Source of the DNA: Megaustenia siamemsis
Taxonomy: Eukaryota > Mollusca > Gastropoda > Stylommatophora > Ariophantidae
Length of the DNA stretch: 64,000 nt
Assembly (NCBI GenBank): GCA_032433765.1
Contig: JAVIAB010000046.1
Span: 58,258,000-58,321,999, forward strand
Reading direction: 5' to 3'
Position 1 is the stretch's first letter, and each line of letters starts with the position of its first letter. Both the position numbers and the translations under genes were made by a program. Shown piece by piece: positions 1 to 9,640 of this stretch. The notes beneath the pieces are model-generated. The model was not told where the DNA came from, ran no database searches, and saw only the letters and a list, made by a program, of their open reading frames with translations.

Positions 1-540
1 AGTTTAATTACATGACACAGAGGGGGGAAACAACTAGAGAAGTTGCTGGACAGTTTAATTACATGACACAGAGGGGGAAACAACTAGAGAAGATGCTGGA
101 CAGTTTAACAACGTGACACAAAAAGAAAACAACTAGAGAAGAAACTCGAAAGTTTAACAACGTGACGCAGGGGAAAAACAACGAGAGAAGATGCTTGAAG
201 GTTGAACAACGTAACACAGAGGGAAAACAATGACAGAATATGCCGGGAAGTTTAACAACGTGACACAAAGAGAAAACAATGATAGAATATGCTGGACAGT
301 TTAACAACTTGACACAGAATGAAAACAACAAGAGTAGATGCTGGACAGTTTAACAACGTGACACAGAAAGAAAACAACGTGAGAAGATATTGAGAATTTT
401 AACAACGTGACACAGAGGGAAAACAACCATAGAAGATGCTGGACATTTTAACAACGTGACACAGAAAGAAAACAACAAGAGTAGATGCTGGACAGTTTAA
501 CAACGTGACAAAGAGAAAAATCAACAGTATACCTGTCAAG
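1..540. repeat. 50-bp minisatellite, about 10.5 copies
   Basis: A unit of about 49-51 bp recurs from the window edge, so the array is cut by it. Each unit holds a core AGTTTAACAACGTGACACAG followed by a purine-rich half with AAACAAC and GATGCTGGAC. Copies differ by several substitutions and 1-2 bp indels. The array stops just before a LINE-B 3' tail. No coding function is supported. Confidence 0.9.
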
Positions 541-554
541 AAGCACCGGCGTAA

Positions 555-606
555 AATAGAAAGGAAGAGTCATGATCGCCAACATGGCACATGATGAAGA
601 TGATAA
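555..606 (+). mobile_element. LINE-B 3' tail fragment
   Basis: The stretch ATGATCGCCAACATGGCACA followed by TGATGAAGATGAT matches the last bases of the longer LINE-B copy ending near 15465 (ATGATCGCCTACGCCAACCG, then GGCACATGATGATG). Only the terminal 50 bases and the TGATGA-type tail are present, so this is a severely 5'-truncated or eroded copy. Confidence 0.6.
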
Positions 607-721
607 ACATACACCTTATATATAATGCTGATATAGTGATCGTTAAGGATATACTGAAATATTCAGGTTTGACCTACATTTATGTAAGACTTTTATCGGT
701 CCGCTTAAAAGATGGAGCGAT

Positions 722-760
722 AGAGATAGAGAGAGAGCGATAGAGAGAGAGAGAGAGAGC

Positions 761-802
<42 letters not shown>
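722..802. repeat. GA dinucleotide microsatellite
   Basis: An almost pure (GA)n tract with three GCGATA interruptions. It is a simple sequence repeat. Confidence 0.95.
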
Positions 803-804
<2 letters not shown>

Positions 805-1229
805 ACTTTTCTGCAGAACTTAGGAAGAAAGATTCCAGAACTGAGCGTTATCTTATGCCTGGCGCCAGATTTCTCCACAGCCTGAGGTTGTTTATAACAA
901 TGCCTGCCGCAGAAGTCAGGGAAATACGGCGAAAATAAGGGCAGACACGGGAGGTAATGTTACTCTACTTTCTCATAGGTAGAATATGAATGCATGAGAA
1001 GGGAGCAGGAAAATAAAAACAGAGGGAAAGGAGGAATCCATCTTCTGTCCAATCTCAGTTTGCTTTTCAACATCGAAGAATAAAATAGTTAACGGTTTTG
1101 CATATTTAGGTGGCCGTCTATGTTGTCATATCGTTCAACATTATTTGTACTTCCAGGTACCCATTTTACTTTTTGAGAAATGTAATTCTCTTGGTCTTCT
1201 GTTTTTGTGGCTTAATTGATAGCTCTGTG
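803..1229. other. Unassigned single-copy stretch
   Basis: No open frame, RNA gene or repeat was recognised here. The last 60 bases (TTTTTGTGGCTTAATTGATA) faintly resemble a degenerate unit of the 39-bp array found at 5403-6235. Confidence 0.4.
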
Positions 1230-1264
1230 GATTGTGTTTCATTGTTTTTGTCTTATCTCATAGA
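1230..1264. repeat. Single upstream unit of the 39-bp array
   Basis: TTTCATTGTTTTTGTCTTAT followed by CTCATAG closely matches the first units downstream of LINE-A near 5427-5455, which also carry TTTCATT and CTCATAG instead of the later TTTAATT and CTTATAG. It places LINE-A inside, or at the founding site of, that array. Confidence 0.6.
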
Positions 1265-1330
1265 ATCTCAATGAAAAATATACTAACAACAAAACAAATA
1301 ACAGTAGGGCTGATGCTAAGAATAGCAAAG
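1265..1330 (+). mobile_element. LINE-A fragment, 5' side of a nested insertion
   Basis: Translation gives MKNILTTKQITVGLMLRIAK, the thumb region just after the reverse transcriptase palm of LINE-A. The inverted LINE-A copy at 39485-39785 reads MKNILTSQQITPGLRLIIGK and continues into LYGAETW. Here the LINE-A text stops after IAKC and resumes at 4998 with LYGAETW, so 1331-4997 is inserted within it. The element is 5'-truncated, since nothing upstream of the thumb is present. Confidence 0.75.
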
Positions 1331-1348
1331 TGTGAGAGGCTAGGCCTA

Positions 1349-4300
1349 AAGTATGTGCGCGTTACTTATTGGAATTGTGGGCCCATAAATCAACGACGGC
1401 CCATTCTTGATAAGCTACTGTGCGGCGCTGATATAATGATTTTACAAGAAACTCTTCTTGGTGACAGGACAGTAAGTAGCTGGCTTTCATTGTTTTTACA
1501 ATAGACGACACCTTGGGCAGGCCATCCTTGTGCGCAACAATATGGTGGCAGCTGAGGTTGATATGTCTGCGTGGAACAATGCAGATTTGCAGGTACATGC
1601 GGTTAGGATGCAGACCCCAGTTCATTTCGTGATTGTAAATGTGTATGCCTGTAATGGGAAGGTGAACACACAACAATGGCAGAATCTCTTCGAGTTCGAT
1701 GAAGAGAATGCCATTTTCTGCGGAGACTTTAATGCTAGAGGAAACCAGTGGGATAACGTCATAACCAACAAGCAGGGAGAAGATCTAGAGAACGCACTGG
1801 TATCGGCCGATTTAGTGTGCTTGAATGATGGAAGGGCAACAAGAATGGCCACTCGAACAGGGGACTCTGATAGTGTCATAGACCTGGCACTGGTGTCAGC
1901 CGATTTAGTGTGCTTGAATGATGGAAGGGCAACAAGAATGGCCACTCGAACAGGGGACTCTGATAGTGTCATAGACCTGGCACTGGTATCGGCCGATTTA
2001 GTGTGCTTGAATGATGGAAGGGCAACACGAATGGCCACTCGAACAGGGGACTCTGATAGCGTCATAGACCTGGCACTGGTGTCTTCCACCTTCGCACCGG
2101 TTTGCAGGTGGAATGCACTGGGGTTCCACGGAAGTGATCACTATCTATGTGTCCTCCTAATTGAGAAAGGCAGAAATAAAAGCCAGAGAAGAAAGCTCCA
2201 CACATTCAACTATGAGAAAACAGACCAGGACGTCATTAGCAAAATCAGACATAGGAAACAGAGCGCCCCTCGTAGCAGGCAGGAGAGATGGACGCAGCCA
2301 CCCTGGTGGAACGTAGAAGTCGAGGAAGCTTGGCGGAACAAGAGACAAACGGTCAAGACATGGCAGAAAGCCAGAAGGTATGATAGAACACAACCTGAGC
2401 TCTTGAAGCGTCTGAAAGTAGAGGTCGACCAAAAAATGATGCACTTTAAACTATGCGCTAAGCAGGCTAAGGATGCCAAATGGGATGACTTCTGTAAAAA
2501 AGTGTGCTCAGAAAAATCGCTCGCCACATTCTGGCGCCTCCATCAGTGCATGAATGGCACAACACGACACAGAGGCATACCAGACTTTCAGAGCACAGAC
2601 CAGATATGGCACAAATATGATGAGAGCAGAGGGAAGGCCCTGCTTGCCCGCTACATTGAGCAGACGGACCAAAGAAATGCGGCTGTAAGAATGAGAATAC
2701 TGGGATCGCTGTCAAAATTGTGTAAGGATGTAGGGCTGGAAGAAGATCTCACAATCACAACCGATACCATTCGCACGACACTTAAAAGGTCACACAACAC
2801 TGCTCCTGGTCCAGATGGTGTTCGGTACGATGACATAGGCGATTTAGCTGACGACGACTTGACAAAACTGGCCAATGAGTTTAATGCCAGCATTCGGAGT
2901 GGCCAGATTAAGGAGGAGTGGCTACACAGCTACTTACTACCGCTACCGAAGCCAAACAAGGACCATTCTCAGATCAGTGCCTACAGAATCATCACAATGC
3001 AGAACACTGCGGGCAAGCTGCTGGAGAAAATAGTTACCCGTGTCCTCACCTGTCACCTTGAACAGAAACGCGTATTCCCACCCACACTCGGAGGTTATAA
3101 ATATAACAAAGAGACATGGCTCAATGCGGCAGTCTTTGCCTATGACATCTTTGAAGGCTTCCACATACGAGAGGAGACATGTGCTGCTACTATGGATCTG
3201 GAGGATGCATACAACAGGGTACCATTTGAATATCTCATGCATATGCTCCTCAAACTGGCGGTGCACCCCTTCCTCATTAGATGTATCGCCGCGGCACTGT
3301 TTCAGAGGAAGGTGATACTCAGATGTGGAAGTTGGTCTTCCGAGCCAACATCCATTTGTCCAGGGCTGCCACAAGGCTCACCATTGTCACCAGTTCTATT
3401 TAACGTGTACACAATAACGATCACGGAACAACAGCTGGATGGGAGGGGAAGAACTATGACTTTTGCTGATGATATTCTGGTATATCGACAGGGAAGAGAC
3501 AGACGGGGAATCGCCTCCACAATGCAAGACGAACTCGATAGCATTTCTTCCTGGTGTGGGGTTTCAGGTGCCTTGGTTAATCCTAATAAAGCATCAGTTT
3601 CATGGTTCTCCCTTAACAATCATATCGTTAATACGACCACACCGGTTCTACGAATGAGAGCTGATGAGGTGACCAGGGACAAGTTGATGACACACCTTGG
3701 AGTTAAGTTTGATCGCAGCCTGTGTTTTTGGGACCACGTCGACCATGTGATAACAAAATCCCGCAAAGGATTAGCCGCCTTGAAGGTCATGGCAGCTGCC
3801 AACACCGAGCAGAGGCTACTTACTCTTCTGTTCCAGGGATTAATCCTCGCACTTATCGAATATGCCCTGGCAATTCTTACTGTCAGTATGACTCAAATTG
3901 ATAGGCTGGAGAAAATACAAAATGAAGCCATGCGCATTATCCTGGGATGTACGAGGGACACTCCCTGTGTAGCAATGAGGTATCTTCTTGACTTTCCAAC
4001 CATGGATGACAGAATCAAGATCTGGAGAGCACGAGCATACCTGAAGATTAGTACAGATACAGAGCATCCGTTGCACCACGTGCTCAACACAGAGAAAGGT
4101 GCCAGGCTAAAAAGAGGCAAATCATGGGTGGGCCGAGCAGAAGATGTCATCCAACAGGTCTGTGGGCTTACCAATATCAGCGTTGGTGAGGAGTGGATAC
4201 CGGTGCCTACGTCATTCAAGGGGACTTTCTCGTGTATTGTCACACTCGACAGGAAAAGTAGGGAACAGAACCCGGTCGTGGTTAATGCTGAGGTCAACGG

Positions 4301-4997
4301 TCTCATCTGCGATAACACCGATGAGAAAGATGCAGTCATCTATACAGACGGATCTGTAAGGTGACACGAAAGAAGTGCATGGGCATTTACAGCACGTTCG
4401 GCAGGCAGAATAGCCAAGGAAGACAGTGGTGCATACGCCATGACCACGAGTAGCATGACAATGGAGGTGATGGCAGTGACCAAGGCATTCAAATGGTTAG
4501 AGTCCCAAGACTACACCCACGCATGTATACTGAGTGATTCGATGAGCATGATAAAAAAAGTGGAGGCGGGCTCTGTACGCATGCAATGGGTAGAGTCGTT
4601 GCAGAAATCCAAAATATGTAAGGTCGCCTTTGTCTATGTCCCTGGACATGCGGGAGTACGCGGAAATGAAAGGGCGGACAGGTTGGCTAGCTGCGCTGTC
4701 GTTGAGGACGGGCAACCAATGGATCGGGCGGACATCATCTATGCCCTCCGAGATGTGGGAAGAGCACAGGACTTCGACAAACACAGATCCACGTCACTTC
4801 TTCAGATGATGGAAATGGGAGTTAAGATGGGCACGGCCAGAAATGAGAAACTTAGTGGCCGTGTAAGAAGACTTATCAACCAACATAGAACTGGAGTCGT
4901 CAGTCGCTGGACACTGAGGGAATTGCTGAGGAGGGGGTCTGAGCACCTATGGACATGTTCGGAGTGCAATGATGATGACCCGCAAATAACTCAATAA
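1349..4997 (+). pseudogene. Endonuclease-reverse transcriptase-RNase H polyprotein, disabled
   Basis: This is the polyprotein of the I-clade element, which would nick target DNA and copy its own RNA into it. In order: endonuclease with YWNC, the LQET catalytic glutamate and IFCGDFNARG; reverse transcriptase with the LPKPNK fingers, the LEDAYNRVP palm, GLPQGSPLSP and the FADD catalytic motif (3462-3473); RNase H with TDGS, MEVMAV, LSDSMSM and NERADRLA, so all four acidic positions are present; and a short CxxC tail near 4960. There are two breaks. One is a frameshift near 1474-1481, where the frame moves from VTYWNC...TVSS to GFHCF...GQAILVRNN. The other is one in-frame TGA at 4362-4364, directly after TDGSVR. 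Reading continues in the same frame to TAA at 4995, so the TGA looks like a CGA-to-TGA change. The endonuclease also carries a 93-bp triplication. With so few lesions the copy looks fairly young. Confidence 0.88.
1797..2075 (+). repeat. In-frame 93-bp tandem triplication inside the endonuclease
   Basis: Three adjacent copies start at 1797, 1890 and 1983, each exactly 93 bp (31 codons), and the normal sequence resumes at 2076. The repeated peptide begins LVSADLVCLNDGRATRMATR and ends GDSDSVIDLA, the C-terminal part of the endonuclease fold including the SD segment near the catalytic site. Copies differ at only a few bases. The reading frame is kept, but two extra copies would disrupt the fold. 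Confidence 0.95.
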
Positions 4998-5402
4998 CTG
5001 TATGGTGCAGAAACATGGACATTAGACAATAAAACAGAACAGAAAATTGAAGCCATTGAAATGTGGATTTATAGAAGAATAGGTAGAATTGGATGGAAAT
5101 AAAAGATAACAAGCGATGAAGTTTAAAAACAACTAAAAATAAAAAGAGAACTTCTAAATACAATTAAGACAAGTCAAATGCAATTTTTGGGGCATGATAA
5201 AAGACACAACAGCCTACTAAAAGTAATATTGGAAGGGAAAATACAAGGTAAAAGAGGCAGAGGTAGACCAAGACTAACATGGACGAGTAACATCGAAAGA
5301 TGGACAAGTCAATCTATGACAACCTGCACCATCAAAGCAAGAAACAGAGTGGAATGGCGATCCATGGTAGCCAACCTTCGTTGCGGAGACGGCACTCGAT
5401 GA
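4998..5402 (+). mobile_element. LINE-A fragment, 3' side of the nested insertion
   Basis: Conceptual translation gives LYGAETWTL, EMWIYRRIGRIGWK, MQFLGHDKRHNSLLKVIL, GKIQGKRGRGRPRLTW and NRVEWRSMVANLRCGDGT, ending at TGA 5401-5403. This is the C-terminal end of a common invertebrate endonuclease/reverse-transcriptase LINE. Stops after IGWK and in the following KQLKIK segment show decay. It completes the LINE-A copy whose 5' part is at 1265-1330. A near-identical C-terminus lies inverted at 50964-51195. Confidence 0.8.
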
Positions 5403-6235
5403 CTTATCTCAAAGACAAACCATTTCATTTGTTGTTTCTGTCTTATCTCATAGCTGAACTATTTCATTTGTGGCTTTTGTCTTATATTATAGCTGAACTA
5501 TTTAATTTGTGGCTTTTGTCTTATCTTATAGCTGAACTATTTAATTTGTGGCTTTTGTCTTATCTTATAGCTGAACTATTTAATTTGTGGCTTTTGTCTT
5601 ATCTTATAGCTGAACTATTTAATTTATTGTTTCTGTCTTATCTTATAGCTGAACTATTTAATTTATTGTTTCTGTCTTATCTTATAGCTGAACTATTTAA
5701 TTTATTGTTTCTGTCTTATCTTATAGCAGAACTATTTAATTTGTGGCTTTTGTCTTATCTTATAGCTGAACTATTTAATTTGTTGTTTCTGTCTTATCTT
5801 ATAGCTGAACTATTTAATTTATTGTTTCTGTCTTATCTTATAGCTGAACTATTTAATTTGTTGTTTCTGTCTTATCTCATAGCTGAACTATTTAATTTGT
5901 TGTTTCTGTTTTATCTTATAGCTGAACTATTTAATTTGTTGTTTCTGTCTTATCTTATAGCTGAACGATTTAATTTGTTGTGTCTGTCTTATCTCATAGC
6001 TGAACTATTTAATTTGTTGTTTCTGTTTTATCTTATAGCTGAACTATTTAATTTGTTGTTTCTGTCTTATCTTATAGCTGAACTATTTAATTTGTTGTTT
6101 CTGTCTTATCTTATAGCTGATCTATTTAATTTGTTGATTCTGTCTTATCTTATTGCTGAACTATTTAATTAGTTGTTTCTGTCTTATCTTATAGCTGAAC
6201 TATTTAATTTGTTGTTTCTGTCTTATCTTACCATT
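5403..6235. repeat. 39-bp minisatellite, about 21 copies
   Basis: The unit holds GAACTATTTAATTTG, then TTGTTTCTGTCTTAT (or TGGCTTTTGTCTTAT), then CTTATAGCT. The 39-bp period is 13 codons, so one plus frame stays open and reads LFNLLFLSYLIAE repeatedly. That is a by-product of the period and not evidence of a gene. The array lies exactly between the LINE-A 3' end and the LINE-B 3' end. Confidence 0.95.
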
Positions 6236-6575
6236 ATGATCATGTGTCATGCCAGTTGTCGTATGCGATCTTGTAATCCCACAATTCTCTCCCCGGAGTA
6301 TCTCGTATCAGGTCTGTTTTTGACTGTTTTCCATGCCACGACATCAAACTATCTGGTATCTTCTCTCTTTGTCGACCGCGATCTCTTTTTCCTTGTATTA
6401 TGCCAGTTGTAACCAAGTATTCCAACTTTCCTCTTCTCGCGATGTGTCCAAAAAATGTTGATTGTTTCTTCTGATGTTTTTTAGGAGCTCCCTTTTTGTG
6501 TTGGCCTCTGAGAATCTCATCGTTAGTCTGTTTATCTGCCCAGGGAAGTTTCAACATTCTTGTGAAAGATGGTTA
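6236..6575 (-). mobile_element. LINE-B C-terminal fragment, inverted
   Basis: The minus strand encodes RRMLKLPWADKQTNDEILRG, KKHQKKQSTFFGHIARRGKL, EYLVTTGIIQGKRDRGRQRE and DSLMSWHGKQ, then a tail matching the LINE-B end (GCATACGACAACTGGCATGA). It is the LINE C-terminal region downstream of the reverse transcriptase. Its 3' end touches the last unit of the 39-bp array. Confidence 0.82.
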
Positions 6576-7257
6576 ACTATATCCTTCCAATGTAGATAAG
6601 TGTATAGATAGGAAGTTCCACTGTTGGGATCTTCACCGGTGAAGCGGATTACGTGCGTGTGATCTGAAATCATCTACAGTGTGTACAATAGTGTGTTCTG
6701 TGTTGATTGCAATATGCGTCATCATAGGAATACCGGTCAATATGGCGGATAGGCGGGAAGAACCATTGAAGCTCAGTCTGAATAATGTTCCTTGTTGTAG
6801 TTTCCTCATATTCCAAGTCCGGCTTGCTGCAGGAGATACTGAGTTTAGTTCTCTGTGCACACCGTGAGTTGTGCGTTTCATGCGGATCGTGTTTCGATAT
6901 TCCGATTGTTTAAATGAATGATGATATCGTATGACGAAGGACAGTTCAACTGCGTTCACATTCGGTGCTGCTTGGCCTTATGTCTTTTGGCATGTGCTAC
7001 AACTGCTACGATGGGAATTGCAGCTACCTTTCTTTGTTTGGATCCTTCAATTAGATGTTTCATTCGGATGATTCCACTGGCACGGGTGATTGAGTAATTA
7101 CGGATTTTAATTCATTTGCAGTGATACCGGGGCCTTCGACTAACCATAACCATCTAAGAGGTGTCGATTACACGACAACATCCAAGAACTAGAGAAGGGA
7201 ACACATCACGCGCTGGGTGTAGATAGAGCACCTTTTATCGGTGGACAAGACAGGACT
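6576..7257. other. Unassigned stretch with a perfect 14-bp palindrome
   Basis: No gene was recognised. CTTCACCGGTGAAG at 6631-6644 is a perfect palindrome. No flanking repeat or partner site was found, so its meaning is unknown. Confidence 0.5.
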
Positions 7258-7261
7258 TTGA

Positions 7262-7503
7262 ATCTAAAAAAGCCACTGTTAATCAAACAAGAAAACCAAC
7301 AAAAAGCCACCGTCAATCAAACAAGAAAACCAACAAAAAGCCACCGTCAATCAAACAAGAAAACCAACAAAAAGCCACCGTCAATCAAACAAGAAAACCA
7401 ACAAAAAGCCACCGTCAATCAAACAAGAAAACCAACAAAAAGCCACCGTCAATCAAACAAGAAAACCAACAAAAAGCCACCGTCAATCAAACAAGAAAAC
7501 TAA
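7262..7503. repeat. 34-bp minisatellite, about 7 copies
   Basis: The unit holds AAAAAGCCACCGTCAATCAA then ACAAGAAAACCAAC, 34 bp in all. Because 34 is not a multiple of three the frame cycles, and all frames lack stops here. The array sits immediately upstream of the DDE transposase remnant and its right edge is at 7503. Confidence 0.95.
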
Positions 7504-7624
7504 AAGTGGACGATGTCGTTAAAGATGCAATTAGACGTGAGATGTTGAAAATGTTTCAGGCAAATGAGCTTGTTACTCCCCACAAACTGAAAGCTAAGTT
7601 ACAATCTGAATGCAATATTCAACT

Positions 7625-7635
7625 TTCAAAAACTA
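7625..7635. other. Target-site duplication, left copy
   Basis: TTCAAAAACTA is repeated exactly at 8183-8193 and flanks the inverted LINE-C. It is the staggered-cut signature of a LINE insertion into the transposase gene. Confidence 0.85.
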
Positions 7636-8182
7636 TCTATTTATCTAGTGACCTTTCGAGCCGTAGCCGGCCCATAGGGCAGATACTCTTTCTCTTTTCT
7701 AAATTTTTATTCTAGCAGTTTTCAATCCTTCTAAAGCTATTTTATCAAATCTCATCATTTGTCTCTGTTCTGTGCAAGCAACTCTATCGCATTGAGGGAG
7801 CCGATTCCTGCTGCTCTTGCCTCTCTCATCAATGTTCTTCTCAGTGTCTCTCTGGATCAGCCTCTTTTCCTCTTACCTGTTGTTTCCCACATGAGGGCTT
7901 GCTTTGCTATTCGGTTATTATCTCTTCTCATCACATGTCCAACATATGACCATCGTCTTTTCTTGATTACTGAAGATATTAGTGGTTGATTGGCGATTTC
8001 TCTAATTTCCTCATTTGTTTTGAATTCGTTCCACGCTATACCAAGTATTTTCCTTAGACATTTATTTTCGAATGTGTTCAACCTTGTTTCTATATCTTTT
8101 GTTGTTTTCCAGCTCTCACATACGTAAGGGTAGATCGTACGTTTGATTTGAATAGTCTAAGTTTTGTGTTTGTGCTGATGAG
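7636..8182 (-). mobile_element. LINE-C insertion, 5'-truncated, with target-site duplication
   Basis: The minus strand encodes YVCESWKTTKDIETRLNTFE, NKCLRKILGIAWNEFKTNEE, KKRRWSYVGHVMRRDNNRIA, ETTGKRKRG and, after a stop, SRETLRRTLMREARAAGIGS. This is the C-terminal tail of a LINE after the reverse transcriptase. The 547-bp insert is bounded by TTCAAAAACTA on both sides. Removing it with one copy of the duplication joins the transposase in frame as LSKT-SLCKVV, which independently supports both borders. Confidence 0.88.
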
Positions 8183-8193
8183 TTCAAAAACTA
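8183..8193. other. Target-site duplication, right copy
   Basis: This is the exact second copy of TTCAAAAACTA, at the truncated 5' side of the inverted LINE-C. Confidence 0.85.
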
Positions 8194-8680
8194 GTCTCTG
8201 CAAAGTTGTAAGAAGCGGTTTTTTTTTTCACTTTTCGAAAATCTACAGGCGGCAGGAACATTGTTTGTGAAGAGCCACGGTTGGTTGCTTCTGAGAGTAA
8301 ATATCTGAGACAGATCCGAGGGAGAAGGATGGAAGGCAATGAGACCGTGTATTTGGATGAGACGTGGGGCTCAGATACCTTTGAGAAAGATTGGCAATCA
8401 CTTGAAACAGAAAAGAAAAGGAAAATACCGAGAAGTATAGGACAGCGCTTTATAATAGGTAGCAGAGAGAACGGACTAGTCAGTCTAGGGGAGCTTTCTT
8501 ATCCAAGCTGAAATTATTGACACATTTTCAGGGATTGGATAGACAACATTATACTGCCCAGCCTGGATAGACTGTTGTGTTTGGTAGTGGTCAATGTATT
8601 CTATTATAATGTAGAGCCGCGAGTCAAAGCTCCAACTTCATCAAGCACAAACGATCAAATCAAGAGGAAGCGTGCACAGG

Positions 8681-9315
8681 AAAATGTCCCCTTCTCAGGC
8701 CAGCCAGTTGAAATCAGAATTGTTGGAGCTTGTGAAACAAAAGGAAAATGTCCCCTTCTCACGCCAGCCAGTTGAAATCAGAATTGTTGGAGCTTGTGAA
8801 ACAGAAGGAAAATGTCCCTTTCTCACGCCAGCCAGTTGAAATCAGAATTGTTGGACCTTGTGAAACAAAGGAAAATGTCCCCTTCTCACGCCAGCCAGTT
8901 GAAATCAGAATTGTTGGAGCTTGTGAAACAAAAGGAAAATGTCCCCTTCTCACGCCAGCCAGTTGAAATCAGAATTGTTGAAGCTTGTGAAACAAAAGGA
9001 AAATATCCCCTTCTCACGCCAGCCAGTTGAAATCAGAATTGTTTGAGCTTGTGAAACAAAAGGAAAATGTCCCCTTCTCACGCCAGCCAGTTGAAATCAG
9101 AATTGTTGGAGCTTGTGAAACAAAGGAACATGTCCCTTTCTCACGCCAGCCAGTTGAAATCAGAATTGTTGGAGCTTGTGAAACAAAGGAAAATGTCCCT
9201 TTCTCACGCCAGCCAGTTGAAATCAGAATTGTTGGAGCTTGTGAAACAAAGGAAAATGTCCCTTTCTCACGCCAGCCAGTTGAAATCAGAATTGTTGGAG
9301 CTTGTGAAACAAAAG
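8681..9315. repeat. 63/64-bp minisatellite made from transposase coding sequence, 10 copies
   Basis: Units start at 8681, 8745, 8809, 8872, 8936, 9000, 9064, 9127, 9190 and 9253. Unit lengths are 64, 64, 63, 64, 64, 64, 63, 63 and 63 bp, and the last partial unit runs to about 9315. Each unit encodes HASQLKSELLELVKQ in one frame. This is the segment between the second and third catalytic motifs of this transposase type, and it continues naturally into LVKQKKKPKTFLMNKIMAEH. A single ancestral coding segment has therefore been amplified in place. Confidence 0.92.
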
Positions 9316-9640
9316 AAGAAACCAAAGACGTTTCTGATGAACAAGATAATGGCAGAGCACTTCTCTTCGACTCCCACCATCCACTAGAACTTGCGTTGGT
9401 CAAAGTGAAAGGGCAGGTGGCAGCACAGAGCATCACGTGTACAATATGTGATGTTCAAAACTTGCTACGTGATGCCTTCTTACAGACATTGACAACTGGA
9501 AGAAATGTGAAGAGCACGTGCTCCGGAAAAAAAAGATGAGCACTACGAGAAAGTTTGTATTTTCTGGAGTATCGCGATAATAGTTGTGAGCCTCCTACAT
9601 TCGTCAGATTCTGGATGAAGTAGGTCACAACAAATATCTT

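Larger units (their letters stand above)
1331..4997 (+). mobile_element. I-clade (Nimb-like) non-LTR retrotransposon
   Basis: This is a 3.67-kb element with an apurinic-type endonuclease, reverse transcriptase and RNase H in one reading direction. Among non-LTR elements the RNase H domain points to the I group; Nimb-type members are known from gastropods, and the subfamily is my inference. It is 5'-truncated at the start of the endonuclease, with no gag-like first ORF. Its 3' end is an AATAACTCAATAACT stretch, resembling the short TAA-type tails of I elements. Both flanks are LINE-A, so it integrated into an existing LINE-A copy. No target-site duplication could be recognised. Confidence 0.85.
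7506..9640 (+). pseudogene. DDE transposase (IS630/Tc1-like) gene, broken
   Basis: A transposase that would cut and join transposon ends in the nucleus. 7506-7635 encodes a helix-turn-helix-type N-terminus (IRREMLKMFQANELVTPHKL, then LSKT). 8194-8508 continues it with SLCKVVRSGF, FTFRKSTGG, YLRQIRGRR and YLDETW, where the aspartate at 8356-8358 is the likely first catalytic residue. 8521-8680 holds DWIDNIILPSLDRLLCLVVV and KAPTSSSTNDQ; the expected MDN is missing after VVV, so the second aspartate is probably lost. 8681-9315 is a repeat expansion. 9316-9640 holds PLELALVKVKGQVAA with the likely catalytic glutamate at 9387-9389, then DVQNLLRDAF. Breaks: a LINE-C insertion (7636-8182), a frameshift in the T-run 8219-8228, stops at 8509 and 8518, and mixed frames at the end. 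Family placement rests on motif order and is fairly sure; the exact subfamily is not known. Confidence 0.8.

Noticed and set aside
5300..6172. 290-codon leucine-rich frame that looks like a membrane protein
   Set aside because: It starts in the LINE-A C-terminus and continues through the 39-bp array; the hydrophobicity comes from the T-rich unit.
8248..8250. Splice acceptor (pyrimidine tract then CTACAG) upstream of the YLDETW segment
   Set aside because: The frame reads through this point as FTFRKSTGG, which fits the transposase family, so no intron is needed.
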